Source: a virus. From it: a stretch of DNA of 64,000 nucleotides. Within the stretch, counting starts at the first letter, position 1; the number at the start of each line of letters is the position of its first letter. Under the pieces are notes generated by a model, which was not told where the DNA came from, made no database searches, and worked only from the letters and a program-made list of their open reading frames with translations. The translations under genes and the position numbers were made by a program. Below are positions 29,959 through 37,093 of the stretch, piece after piece. Location: positions 62,001-126,000 of IMG/VR virus record IMGVR_UViG_3300035670_000022. One strand, written 5' to 3'.

Positions 29959-30561
29959 CTACATTAGTAGCTTCTTAGCTATAGCCCACTTCTGGGCAGA
30001 TACCTGCCCTTCGAATGAGCGCAGTAGGAGCGCCCAATCGTGTTTTACCCGCTTTTCCCACATGTTAGGTGGGAGGTGGTGCCCCTCCTCCGCAAAGGAG
30101 AGGTCTATCAGTCGTGCCCCTTCGGGCCAGACCAATATGTTGTTCGCATGGCTATCGCCATGCGTCCAACCGTGGGCATGTAGCCCACTTAGGGCTGCAC
30201 AGGCGTGCAGTAAGAGCACGCCAAAGGTATACGGGGAGGTTCCCGTAGAGGTAGCAACCTCTAGCAAGGTGCGCCCCCGCACCTTCTCGAGCACCAGCCG
30301 TGTGCGGCTGGAGTCTGGGTGCATCTTTGGGATGATGCTTCCCTGAAGAGGGTGGAGTACTCCATATATGAGATACTCCTCTTGGAGTTCATCCTCTGCC
30401 CAGCTATCCCCGGGCTTAGCGTTTTTAACCACCCATCCCCGGGTGGTAGATTCGGTCACGAGACCGAATCGCCCCGACCCAATGAGGGGGGTAGTAGCGG
30501 TAGTAGCGGTAGTAGCGGTAGTAGCGGTAGTAGTCATTTGATATGCACTGTCACAGGGCAT
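29959..30561 (-). CDS. Mini protein-kinase-like protein
   Basis: 200 aa, smaller than a standard kinase. A glycine loop LIGSGRFGLV (about residues 26-35), WVVKNAK with the ATP-binding Lys, an acidic helix, TRLVLEKVRGRTL hinge, catalytic loop HGDSHANNILV (about 135) and IDLSFA in place of the DFG segment. This matches the compact eukaryotic-like/RIO-Bud32-like kinase fold. The substrate could be a host protein or translation factor. The N-terminal (TTA)n tract comes from a 9-bp tandem repeat. A start at 30537 after the first eight codons is possible. Hairpins (e.g. 9-bp GATTCGGTC/GACCGAATC) tile the coding DNA. Confidence 0.75.
   Translation of the reverse strand: MPCDSAYQMTTTATTATTATTATTPLIGSGRFGLVTESTTRGWVVKNAKPGDSWAEDELQEEYLIYGVLHPLQGSIIPKMHPDSSRTRLVLEKVRGRTLLEVATSTGTSPYTFGVLLLHACAALSGLHAHGWTHGDSHANNILVWPEGARLIDLSFAEEGHHLPPNMWEKRVKHDWALLLRSFEGQVSAQKWAIAKKLLM
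30491..30535. repeat. 9-bp tandem repeat in the kinase-like gene
   Basis: Four or more copies of GTAGTAGCG at the 5' end of the gene, giving a Thr-Thr-Ala tract. A contraction or expansion would keep the frame. Confidence 0.85.
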
Positions 30562-30584
30562 GGATTAGCTCGGCTGTGATGGCA

Positions 30585-30609
30585 TAAAAAAGGCCCCCTA
30601 GAAGGGGGC
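30585..30609 (-). terminator. Rho-independent terminator
   Basis: 7-bp stem GCCCCCT/AGGGGGC with a 3-nt loop, then CTTTTTTATG. It follows the 133-aa gene. Confidence 0.9.
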
Positions 30610-30616
30610 TATATTT

Positions 30617-31018
30617 TTATTCAGAATAGGGTTTGATACTTGGCTTACTCTGTTCTTCGTAATAGAGCTCAGCCATTGCCTCGGCGAGGCGCTTGTTATA
30701 TGCGTCCTCGAGCCAAGTAGACATCTCTACGTAGAGGTAGTAGATGTCAGAATCCTTCCGGATTCTGTCTTCAGAAGGAAAGGTTCCTTCAATGTAGCGA
30801 TGAGCGAAATACGCCATAGCTTCTTTGGTCCGAAGCGTGTTATAGTCGTCGGCGTTTAAGTCCACAAGGGACTTCTTGCCCCAGACTATATAGGCGAGGC
30901 CATGGTCACCGCCATCATGGCGGTCATATCCGGTGCCTTTGTTGGCACCTATTTGTTGGGAGAAGTGTCCCAACATTTCGGACCAAACTAAACGGGCGAT
31001 GGATTTGAAGTTAAACAT
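30617..31018 (-). CDS. Hypothetical protein
   Basis: 133 aa from ATG 31016-31018 (MFNFKSIARLVW) with a GGAG site; an upstream ATG at 31054 would translate the leader. Charged, aromatic-rich and helical, with a HDGGDHG turn near residue 35. Not recognised. The coding DNA is hairpin-tiled (TGTTGGGA/TCCCAACA, AGAATCC/GGATTCT, ACCGCCA/TGGCGGT). Confidence 0.65.
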   Translation of the reverse strand: MFNFKSIARLVWSEMLGHFSQQIGANKGTGYDRHDGGDHGLAYIVWGKKSLVDLNADDYNTLRTKEAMAYFAHRYIEGTFPSEDRIRKDSDIYYLYVEMSTWLEDAYNKRLAEAMAELYYEEQSKPSIKPYSE

Positions 31019-31053
31019 TAGGAACTCCGGGGTGTGAAAGGTAATTAGCCCCA

Positions 31054-31090
31054 TAAAAGGGGGCCCCTACACTGATTAGGTGTAGGGGCC
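31054..31090 (-). terminator. Rho-independent terminator
   Basis: Perfect 11-bp stem GGCCCCTACAC/GTGTAGGGGCC with a 7-nt loop, then CCCTTTTATG on the minus strand. No clear minus-strand gene lies upstream of it. Confidence 0.88.
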
Positions 31091-31223
31091 AAAGAGAAGA
31101 TGAAGTCTTGCGGATTTATTGCAAAAACGGGTTCTGCATATGGGCAAGACTGTTATATGACCCTCTTAAAAATCGCGGCATATTTTCATTTCCTATACGC
31201 CCATTAGTACAAAATGTAGTAAT

Positions 31224-31345
31224 TGACCAACCAATCGACCAGTGACCAACCAATCGACCAGTGACCAACCAACCAATCGACCAGTGACCAACCAACCAAC
31301 CAACCAATCGACCAACCAATCGACCAACCAATCGACCAGTAACCA
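31224..31345. repeat. Irregular tandem repeat (ACCAACCAATCG / ACCAGTG units)
   Basis: Contiguous array of short units ACCA, ACCAATCG and ACCAGTG in varying order without spacers. A minisatellite, not a CRISPR. Confidence 0.85.
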
Positions 31346-31375
31346 ACTTAGCCAATTAACCAATACGTATACAGT

Positions 31376-31411
31376 CAAACAAAAAGCTCTTTCTAGGCGC
31401 CTAGAAAGAGC
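31376..31411 (-). terminator. Minus-oriented terminator upstream of the AP2 gene
   Basis: 26-bp perfect palindrome (31386-31411, GCTCTTTCTAGGC and complement) followed by TTTTTGTTTG on the minus strand, 14 bp from the TATAAT of the plus-strand gene. Confidence 0.85.
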
Positions 31412-31420
31412 AGTAATCAC

Positions 31421-31431
31421 CAAGCTATAAT
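31421..31431 (+). promoter_or_regulatory. Sigma70-like -10 region, CAAGCTATAAT
   Basis: Identical 11-bp block to 26477-26487, about 30 nt upstream of the AP2 gene start. Confidence 0.65.
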
Positions 31432-31459
31432 GACCGTGTAATTTATTCACCTTTGAAGT

Positions 31460-32251
31460 ATGACACAGTTGACTGTCCCGCAAACTTCTTTGTCTTATGA
31501 AGAGTTAAACGCTTTACTCCGCTTAGAGTTGAAAAAATCAGACAGTGGCTATCTATGTACGGTTAGGGGTCTAGCTCGATTATTAGGGCTTAGTGTTTCT
31601 ACTATCGTAGATTCTAGGAAACAGCAGAATGGTATACCAAGGGGTGTGCTCCGCCGTTTGTTTGAGTGTTCGCCTAGCATTTTGCCAGAATCGCTACAAC
31701 CTATATCAGGCTTTGATTACAGGAGTTCTGCGTTGTTAGGTAAGGCGAACACTCACACATATCTGTTACCTGAAGTTGTTGTTTCAGGTGTAATCAAGTT
31801 TTATGCGTATGATGCGCGTAAGCCAATTCAGCGAGCTAAGCAACTTGATTATATGCTGAGCGCTATAGGTATAAGAGCGTTGTTTGATAGAGTTATGTCT
31901 TCTGAGTCGTCTTCTTTTGCTGTAGCGGCATTAGAGGTGACTTCTCCTGCTACTGAGGATACGCCGTGTGACAAGTTACTTTATCTCATACAGAAGCTAG
32001 AGTCTTTAAGATTTAGGCGAGAAGAGATTGTTTCCATATTTCGTACGAATGGAGTCGTTCAGCAGGAGTCTGGAGGTAATAGTTCCTATCGTGGTGTAGT
32101 GCCACATAAGAAGAAGTGGCGGGCGCAAATTAATGTTAATGGTGCTACTAGAGTCATTGGTGGCTATGATACCGAAGAAGAGGCAGCTAGGGCATATGAT
32201 GCATATGCTAAGGTTTTGTACGGTTCTGCTGCAAAGTTGAATTTTTGTTGA
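31460..32251 (+). CDS. AP2-domain regulator
   Basis: 263 aa. The N-terminal ~150 residues are shared with the 206-aa protein at 26516. The C-terminal AP2/ERF DNA-binding domain is textbook: SYRGVVPHKKKWRAQI, then VIGGYDTEEEAARAYDAYA and GSAAKLNF (about residues 208-263). AP2 domains bind GC-rich DNA; in bacteria and phages they usually occur in homing endonucleases, but no HNH motif is seen here. Own promoter, own terminator downstream, AT-richer than its neighbours: an independently transcribed moron. Confidence 0.85.
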   Translation: MTQLTVPQTSLSYEELNALLRLELKKSDSGYLCTVRGLARLLGLSVSTIVDSRKQQNGIPRGVLRRLFECSPSILPESLQPISGFDYRSSALLGKANTHTYLLPEVVVSGVIKFYAYDARKPIQRAKQLDYMLSAIGIRALFDRVMSSESSSFAVAALEVTSPATEDTPCDKLLYLIQKLESLRFRREEIVSIFRTNGVVQQESGGNSSYRGVVPHKKKWRAQINVNGATRVIGGYDTEEEAARAYDAYAKVLYGSAAKLNFC

Positions 32252-32274
32252 TATCTGTTTATTGATTGTTGGTT

Positions 32275-32311
32275 AGACTTTTACACATCTATGTGTAGAA
32301 GTCTTTTTTTC
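32275..32311 (+). terminator. Rho-independent terminator of the AP2 gene
   Basis: 14-bp stem (AGACTT-T-TACACAT / ATGTGTA-G-AAGTCT, one T-G pair, 2-nt loop) followed by TTTTTTTCTTTG on the plus strand. Confidence 0.92.
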
Positions 32312-32326
32312 TTTGTTTTGCGGCTG

Positions 32327-32340
32327 TACTCTTCTCTGTT
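32327..32340 (-). promoter_or_regulatory. 14-nt promoter-like motif, pointing against the flanking genes
   Basis: Exact minus-strand AACAGAGAAGAGTA between two plus-strand genes. Transcription from it would run antisense into the AP2 gene. Confidence 0.55.
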
Positions 32341-32356
32341 TTTGTTCTGTGCCGTT

Positions 32357-32373
32357 GTAAGCTAGGTGTAGTA
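32357..32373 (+). promoter_or_regulatory. Conserved block upstream of the Dps/structural unit
   Basis: GTAAGCTAGGTGTAGTA, 19 nt before the Dps-like start. A matching block GTAAGCTAGGGTGTAG(AT)AGTA is at 49648-49669 before the head module. A candidate second promoter class. Confidence 0.55.
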
Positions 32374-32392
32374 TTCTTTCTTTTTTCCGACT

Positions 32393-32827
32393 ATGGACGA
32401 ACAGTTATATAAGGGTTTATCGACTGTGCTTTGTTCTTTGCAGGTATATCGGATTAAGTTGTTAGGGTTTCACTGGAATTGTAGGGGGGACTCATTTTAC
32501 GCCACGCATTTGTTAATGGAGAGGGCGTATGAAGCGGTGGATGGATTCATTGACCGTTTAGCGGAGTGTCTTCGTAAGTTTGGAGTAGTTCCTGCGGCGT
32601 TATCTGTGTATGCGTCATGTAGTGTTATCAAGGATGAGTTGAGTGTGCCGTCTATTCCTAGCATGTTAGTTATGGCTTCGGAGGATGGGGCAGTTTTATT
32701 TGAGTTAGCGCAGAGTATTATCAGTGTTGCTTCGCAGTCTAAACAGGAGGGTGTTGTTAACTTATTAGGAGACTTATGTGAGACGTTAGATACAGTGGTA
32801 TATCTATTGAAGAGTGGGACGCTTTAG
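32393..32827 (+). CDS. dps: Dps/ferritin-like protein
   Basis: 144 aa, typical Dps length. Four-helix signature with the ferroxidase segment LLGFHWNCRGDSFYATHLLMERAYEAVDGFIDRLAECLR (H, D and E ligands at about 25-60) near the N-terminus. Dps proteins store iron and protect DNA; phage versions may protect or condense DNA. First gene of a plus-strand unit, followed 3 nt later by the 381-aa structural protein. Confidence 0.85.
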   Translation: MDEQLYKGLSTVLCSLQVYRIKLLGFHWNCRGDSFYATHLLMERAYEAVDGFIDRLAECLRKFGVVPAALSVYASCSVIKDELSVPSIPSMLVMASEDGAVLFELAQSIISVASQSKQEGVVNLLGDLCETLDTVVYLLKSGTL

Positions 32828-32830
32828 GTT

Positions 32831-33976
32831 ATGGCGGAGTATGACTTTATAGATCCGAAGCACCCTAAGCTTGAGGATACGATGATCTGGGCGGAGATCT
32901 TGCCGTTTGATGTTATTCCGCAGATTGGTTATCTTAACGCCAAGTTTTATTCGGATCAGCAGTCTGCTGTTTATTACGATAGGAATAATGTTAATAGTTC
33001 TGTGGGGGGTGGGGTGTTGCGCACCCACAACAACTATTACATGACTTTAGCGGATTTACCGCTTAAGCTCCGAGCACGGGAGACGTTGGCGGATATGGAG
33101 ATCTATATAGATACACACACGTATGTTACAGGTACGCCGAGCATAACGAAATTTAGCACTGGTAAGGCTAGTCCTCCAATGGGGAACGGTTCGAGGTTAG
33201 AGCGATCTACATCTGTGCATGTATTTAAGGACATTCCGATACCCAAACCCAGCAATATGATTTGGGATGGCAGATTGCCATTTGCCATTAATACAGGAAG
33301 TATAGGAACGTCTTTAGCGTCTTCTATAGGTTCAGTGATTTTAGGGGGAGTTGGGGGTGCGTTAGGATCTGTTGCTGGGTCTTTATTTTCTGGGAGTATG
33401 GTGGAGGCTATTCGAAAGAAAGCGCGGGATGCGTTGGAGTCACCAAATCAAACGCCGTTTATCATATCTCACATAGGCGGGCTAGGGCATACAACTAAAG
33501 CGCCGGCTTTGAACAGGAATTATGACGAGTATGACAGAATCATGCGGAAGTGGTTAGAAGAGACTTACAACGGCTCTGGGATTCCTGCGTTGCCAGGTTT
33601 AGGGAGTATTTTACCAAGTGCTATTATGCAGATCCCTTTTTTAGACACTGATATTTTGTCTGGCACAGGATTTGTGGAGAAAGTGTTTTCCGGTGTTGCT
33701 GCAATTACGGACGGTCCGTATTTTACGGGGTGGAGTAATTTGAGTGTCTTTAAGGAGCTAGGCGAAGAGGTTCTTGACGGAGGATTAGATGCTATTACAA
33801 ATCCTATTTATGAAGTATTAAAGACAGGGTTAGAGGATTATACGTATAATCTGATTTCAGAGGTAGTGCCTCCTGTTGTTGGCGACCAGATACAGAAAGT
33901 TATTTCTCCTGGTATTGACACGGTGCTCGATTATGCACAAACCGGCACAGACATTATAGAGGGTCTATTTAAATGA
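32831..33976 (+). CDS. Phage structural (baseplate/spike-associated) protein
   Basis: 381 aa. A central Gly/Ser/Ala-rich hydrophobic stretch (about residues 155-195, SIGSVILGGVGGALGSVAGSLFSGSM) could be membrane-active. The rest is soluble with few charges. Its stop overlaps the PAAR gene's ATG (ATGA). Adjacent position argues for a tail-tip or spike component. No family recognised. Confidence 0.6.
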   Translation: MAEYDFIDPKHPKLEDTMIWAEILPFDVIPQIGYLNAKFYSDQQSAVYYDRNNVNSSVGGGVLRTHNNYYMTLADLPLKLRARETLADMEIYIDTHTYVTGTPSITKFSTGKASPPMGNGSRLERSTSVHVFKDIPIPKPSNMIWDGRLPFAINTGSIGTSLASSIGSVILGGVGGALGSVAGSLFSGSMVEAIRKKARDALESPNQTPFIISHIGGLGHTTKAPALNRNYDEYDRIMRKWLEETYNGSGIPALPGLGSILPSAIMQIPFLDTDILSGTGFVEKVFSGVAAITDGPYFTGWSNLSVFKELGEEVLDGGLDAITNPIYEVLKTGLEDYTYNLISEVVPPVVGDQIQKVISPGIDTVLDYAQTGTDIIEGLFK

Positions 33977-34446
33977 GTTTACCTGTTGCTCAATTACACG
34001 ATCGAATTACTAATTGGAGACATTCAAGTCTTAACGCGTCAGGCTACTCACTTCCCGGATCTTTTGGCAGTGCTATTGCTGGTAGTTTAGGGGGTTTAGG
34101 GGGTGTTGTCAGTGCTGCTTCTGGTTTATTAGGTTCTGTTGCTCCTATTGCTTCTAGTGCTTTAGGGGCAGCCGGTAGTTTATTAGGATCTGGGTCTTCT
34201 AATAAAGACAAGCCGATTACGGGTTTAGGCATTATTATCTCTTGTCAGGCTGCTAACTTTTTGGTTAATGGTCGTCCTGTTGCGACGGTAGGAGATATAG
34301 GAGTTTCTACAGGGCAAGTCTTTTTAGTTACAGGTAGTCATTCTTTCTTTGTTAACGGTAAACCGCTGCATCGGGTTTTGGATGCGAATAGTAGCGGGGG
34401 TATAACTTTAGGACCTGGGGCTGCAAACTTTTTAGTAGGTAATTAG
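33973..34446 (+). CDS. PAAR-like spike-tip protein
   Basis: 157 aa. An N-terminal Gly/Ser/Ala-rich hydrophobic segment (about 30-75) is followed by a PAAR-like domain: FLVNGRPVATVGD, SHSFFVNGKPLHRVLD and ITLGPGAANFLVGN, the repeated V-N-G-x-P-x-A/H motif that forms the metal-bound cone at the tip of contractile tails. A strong marker of a myovirus baseplate. Confidence 0.85.
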   Translation: MSLPVAQLHDRITNWRHSSLNASGYSLPGSFGSAIAGSLGGLGGVVSAASGLLGSVAPIASSALGAAGSLLGSGSSNKDKPITGLGIIISCQAANFLVNGRPVATVGDIGVSTGQVFLVTGSHSFFVNGKPLHRVLDANSSGGITLGPGAANFLVGN

Positions 34447-34449
34447 GAA

Positions 34450-34905
34450 ATGTCTTTTTTCAAAACTCTGTTCTTTCTATTTCGTATTTTGTCACGCATA
34501 CGTTTCAATGAAACAGCCTGTATAGTTCCTTTATCTGCTGAGATGACTCTAATATTTGACTCGAGTGGTTCTATTCGGTTAGATATGACAGGAGACTTGA
34601 GGGTCAATGCTAATTGCTTTTATTTTAATTGTGAAGATAGGGAGGTAGATTCTTCTAATGGCGAAGAAACAACTACGAATCAGTCAAGAGGTACACTCGC
34701 AACTTTGTCAGGCGGCAGAGAAGAATCAAATGCCGGTCGAGACCTTCTTGGAGTATCTTATCGAGTTCCACGACTTGAAGCATCTGGACAGTTTTATCCG
34801 ACAGATACGCAACAAGCAAGCGAACTACGAGTTATCTCCAGCAATGATGTCGCAACTTACGATTCTCAACACGTTCCTCACCACCAGACTGCGCCTTTAA
34901 GCTAA
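34450..34905 (+). CDS. Possible small baseplate protein overlapping the next gene
   Basis: Frame of 151 codons with an AGGA site. The first ~65 residues (FDSSGSIRLDMTGDLRVNAN) look like beta-repeat baseplate protein. The last ~80 residues, which overlap the RHH gene in another frame, look unlike protein. Either the two genes truly overlap or the product is read through by chance. Confidence 0.4.
   Translation: MSFFKTLFFLFRILSRIRFNETACIVPLSAEMTLIFDSSGSIRLDMTGDLRVNANCFYFNCEDREVDSSNGEETTTNQSRGTLATLSGGREESNAGRDLLGVSYRVPRLEASGQFYPTDTQQASELRVISSNDVATYDSQHVPHHQTAPLS
34658..34900 (+). CDS. Ribbon-helix-helix-like small protein
   Basis: 80 aa with a strong GGGAGGT site 9-10 nt upstream. N-terminal KKQLRISQEVHSQLCQAAEKNQMPVETFLEYLIEF has the strand-helix-helix spacing of RHH (CopG/Arc) DNA-binding proteins, then helical dimer-like sequence. 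Better coding character than the frame overlapping it. Confidence 0.6.
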   Translation: MAKKQLRISQEVHSQLCQAAEKNQMPVETFLEYLIEFHDLKHLDSFIRQIRNKQANYELSPAMMSQLTILNTFLTTRLRL

Positions 34906-36114
34906 ACTCATTTCGATGGTTAGCTTGTGCTGTGCAGGTTGTTTGTTTCGAGTGAGTTTTACTTGTCCTAATTTATGGCTTGAGTGGATAGACGGGTGTC
35001 TGGAACTTTCTTTAGCGGATATGCAGATCTTGTCTTCGTTTAGTCCCCAAACGTACTCTGTTCCGAATCCTTCTATCTTGTGAGTTATTAGTGGATGGTA
35101 GCAGCAACTTTTTAGCCCTTCGACTATTCCGTCTCGCCCGACGTCTAATACCATCTCTGCGATGTTGCCGTCTTCTATGTGTTTGTAAAAGATAAGCGTA
35201 TCGCTTTTTGTTGTCTCAAGGTCGAAGATATCTTCCTCGTCGATGTGTATATACCCGTCAGCGTTGAGTGCTTCTAAGGCTGTGCTTATTCTACGGTTTT
35301 CCACAGTAGGGAACGTTACTAAATTTGGAAGTAATTCTCTAGCAGCTACCCAGATATCCTCTGTTATCTTCAAATAGATTTCGTGGTTGCTTTGTGCCTG
35401 ATACGTGTAGCTGTTTGGGTCATTGAAAATGTGTTGTGTTTTAGGGTTACTCTGTAACGACTTGGGTAAGATATATACCTCTGGGTTTTTTGTTGTTAAG
35501 GGTAATCTAAGAATCGACTCTTTGTCTCTGATGACCTTTTTGTTGTTGATCTCTTTTGATAGGCTGATCAGGTACTCTGTATACTTTTGCGGGTTCGGTT
35601 TCTTATTGATGATGACTTTTATTAGAACCGGACTCTTCTCTCCGACAAACTGTATATAGATAATGCTGCCATGAGGAGAGTTTTCTAAGAAGGTTACGTC
35701 TTGTTCGTTAAACCCGAAGTAGTGACTTTTCACTCCGTTGATACGAATCGGACGGCAGATGTCTTTGTAAACCTCATGCATATCTACATCTAAGATGCTG
35801 TAATAGGTGTTTGGACGATATCCGAAGTATGCTAGGTCGTACAGCTCTCTATTAAAGTTTTCGATTGATCCGACGGAGCCTATCCCCCGGAGCACGTCAA
35901 AGTCATAATTATAATCAGGGTTAAAAGAACCTGCGGTTATATTCTTGTCTAGAAGCAAGCTGCTAATAGTGTACGGTTTAAGAATAAAGACGGGACCGCC
36001 GAACATACACGTTTCGATAACGTCTCTTTCTCGAATGTATGACGCGACAATTTCTGTGCCTCCCATCTCCTGTAATACAAAATCGCACTTTGTCTGTAGT
36101 TGTGTTGGGATCAT
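34897..36114 (-). CDS. Hypothetical virion-region protein
   Basis: 405 aa, unrecognised, mixed alpha/beta, few low-complexity parts. Last gene of the minus-strand group that begins with the second giant gene. Its 3' end meets the plus-strand RHH gene tail to tail with a 4-nt overlap. Position suggests a virion or baseplate role. Confidence 0.55.
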   Translation of the reverse strand: MIPTQLQTKCDFVLQEMGGTEIVASYIRERDVIETCMFGGPVFILKPYTISSLLLDKNITAGSFNPDYNYDFDVLRGIGSVGSIENFNRELYDLAYFGYRPNTYYSILDVDMHEVYKDICRPIRINGVKSHYFGFNEQDVTFLENSPHGSIIYIQFVGEKSPVLIKVIINKKPNPQKYTEYLISLSKEINNKKVIRDKESILRLPLTTKNPEVYILPKSLQSNPKTQHIFNDPNSYTYQAQSNHEIYLKITEDIWVAARELLPNLVTFPTVENRRISTALEALNADGYIHIDEEDIFDLETTKSDTLIFYKHIEDGNIAEMVLDVGRDGIVEGLKSCCYHPLITHKIEGFGTEYVWGLNEDKICISAKESSRHPSIHSSHKLGQVKLTRNKQPAQHKLTIEMSLA

Positions 36115-36219
36115 GGCACACCCTTCTGGTTGAATGAACTTTGTCTTATTGTTAGGGCACTATTGGATCTGTAGGAGACGTAGGTAAAGCACCTCCGCTT
36201 TGAGGAAGAATAGAACCCG

Positions 36220-37092
36220 CTATCGATTTTTTGGTAGAGTAACTGGAGGCGGTAGGGAAGTAGGAGGTGTAGGTGGTTCTTCTTTTTTCCCAACTGGCGG
36301 TGCTGGTAGAGATGGCGTTGTAGTCGGCTCTTCTTTTTTTCCTACTGGAGGTGCAGGAATGTTATCTACTCTATCTTGAACTGTAGTCGGGATATCTGTG
36401 CTTGGCGATTCTCCTCTTTTGGCTCCGTCAGATCTGAATTGAGTGCTGTCTACCGGCGGTTTTTGATGTGGGTACACTGTTGTTAAAACGTCAAGGGTGT
36501 AATAGGCTCTATCTGCTCGTACGGTATAAAATTTAAAGCCAACTACTACCCCTTCATAGGTATAACTTACGTCGGATGTTAAGGTCATTGTGATTGGTCT
36601 TCCCGATTGCACCACTTTTCTATCGAAGAGTTTTGCTTTCATGAACGCGTTGTCTGTATCGTTGTAGGGTGGGTTAGCCATCCCGTCTAGCCTGTATACA
36701 TGATTTAGAGAAGCGCGCTTAGCTAAGACAGCAATATTTTCGCTTCCGATAAATGCACCGACAAACTGGTGCATCGTGCTTTGAACACCAATTGTTTGAA
36801 TAACAGGTGTAGAACCGGGCACCAGGAAGTTTTTATACTTCATGTTTGTCATCGTTACGACCCCAGGCTTAACTTCAGGTACCCCGTTTTGGCCACGATT
36901 TGATGTCGCTTCTATGGCCGGTAAGAGTGCAAAGTTGAAATAGTTATCTTTTTCTGTCTCGTTATCTATATATTTAATGACAAAGACGTTTTCCCTAGAC
37001 TGGTTTAAAGTCTTGTCATCTAGCGGCGTCATCTGCTCCTTATTCAATATGGTCACTACTTGGCTGCGTCCCAAGTCTTCGAATATAGACAT
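36220..37092 (-). CDS. Structural protein with Pro-rich repeats
   Basis: 290 aa. The N-terminal ~200 residues form a beta-rich domain (SYTYEGVVVGFKFYTVRADRAYYTL). The C-terminal ~75 residues are Pro/Thr-rich with two PAPPVGKKEEP repeats. Starts 2 nt after the end of the 178-aa gene. Likely a baseplate or tail protein; family unknown. Confidence 0.55.
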   Translation of the reverse strand: MSIFEDLGRSQVVTILNKEQMTPLDDKTLNQSRENVFVIKYIDNETEKDNYFNFALLPAIEATSNRGQNGVPEVKPGVVTMTNMKYKNFLVPGSTPVIQTIGVQSTMHQFVGAFIGSENIAVLAKRASLNHVYRLDGMANPPYNDTDNAFMKAKLFDRKVVQSGRPITMTLTSDVSYTYEGVVVGFKFYTVRADRAYYTLDVLTTVYPHQKPPVDSTQFRSDGAKRGESPSTDIPTTVQDRVDNIPAPPVGKKEEPTTTPSLPAPPVGKKEEPPTPPTSLPPPVTLPKNR

Positions 37093-37093
37093 C

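Larger units (their letters stand above)
31091..31459. other. Intergenic region with repeats before the AP2 gene
   Basis: Contains the tandem repeat at 31224-31345, a 26-bp perfect palindrome acting as a minus terminator at 31376-31411, and the promoter of the AP2 gene. Minus frames of 79 and 96 codons across it translate the repeat into Gly-Arg-Leu-Val runs; I do not accept them as genes. Confidence 0.6.

Noticed and set aside
31224-31345. Possible CRISPR array
   Set aside because: Units are only 4-8 bp, contiguous, with no unique spacers.
31116-31483. Minus frames of 79 and 96 codons across the ACCA repeat
   Set aside because: Translate the repeat into (GRLV)n and (VDWL)n; consistent with repeat read-through.
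35423-35659. Plus-strand 78-codon hydrophobic frame
   Set aside because: Antisense shadow of the 405-aa minus-strand gene.
36111-36293. Minus-strand 60-codon frame between structural genes
   Set aside because: Overlaps the Pro-rich tail of the 290-aa gene in another phase; Leu/Arg/Ser-rich shadow without a ribosome site.
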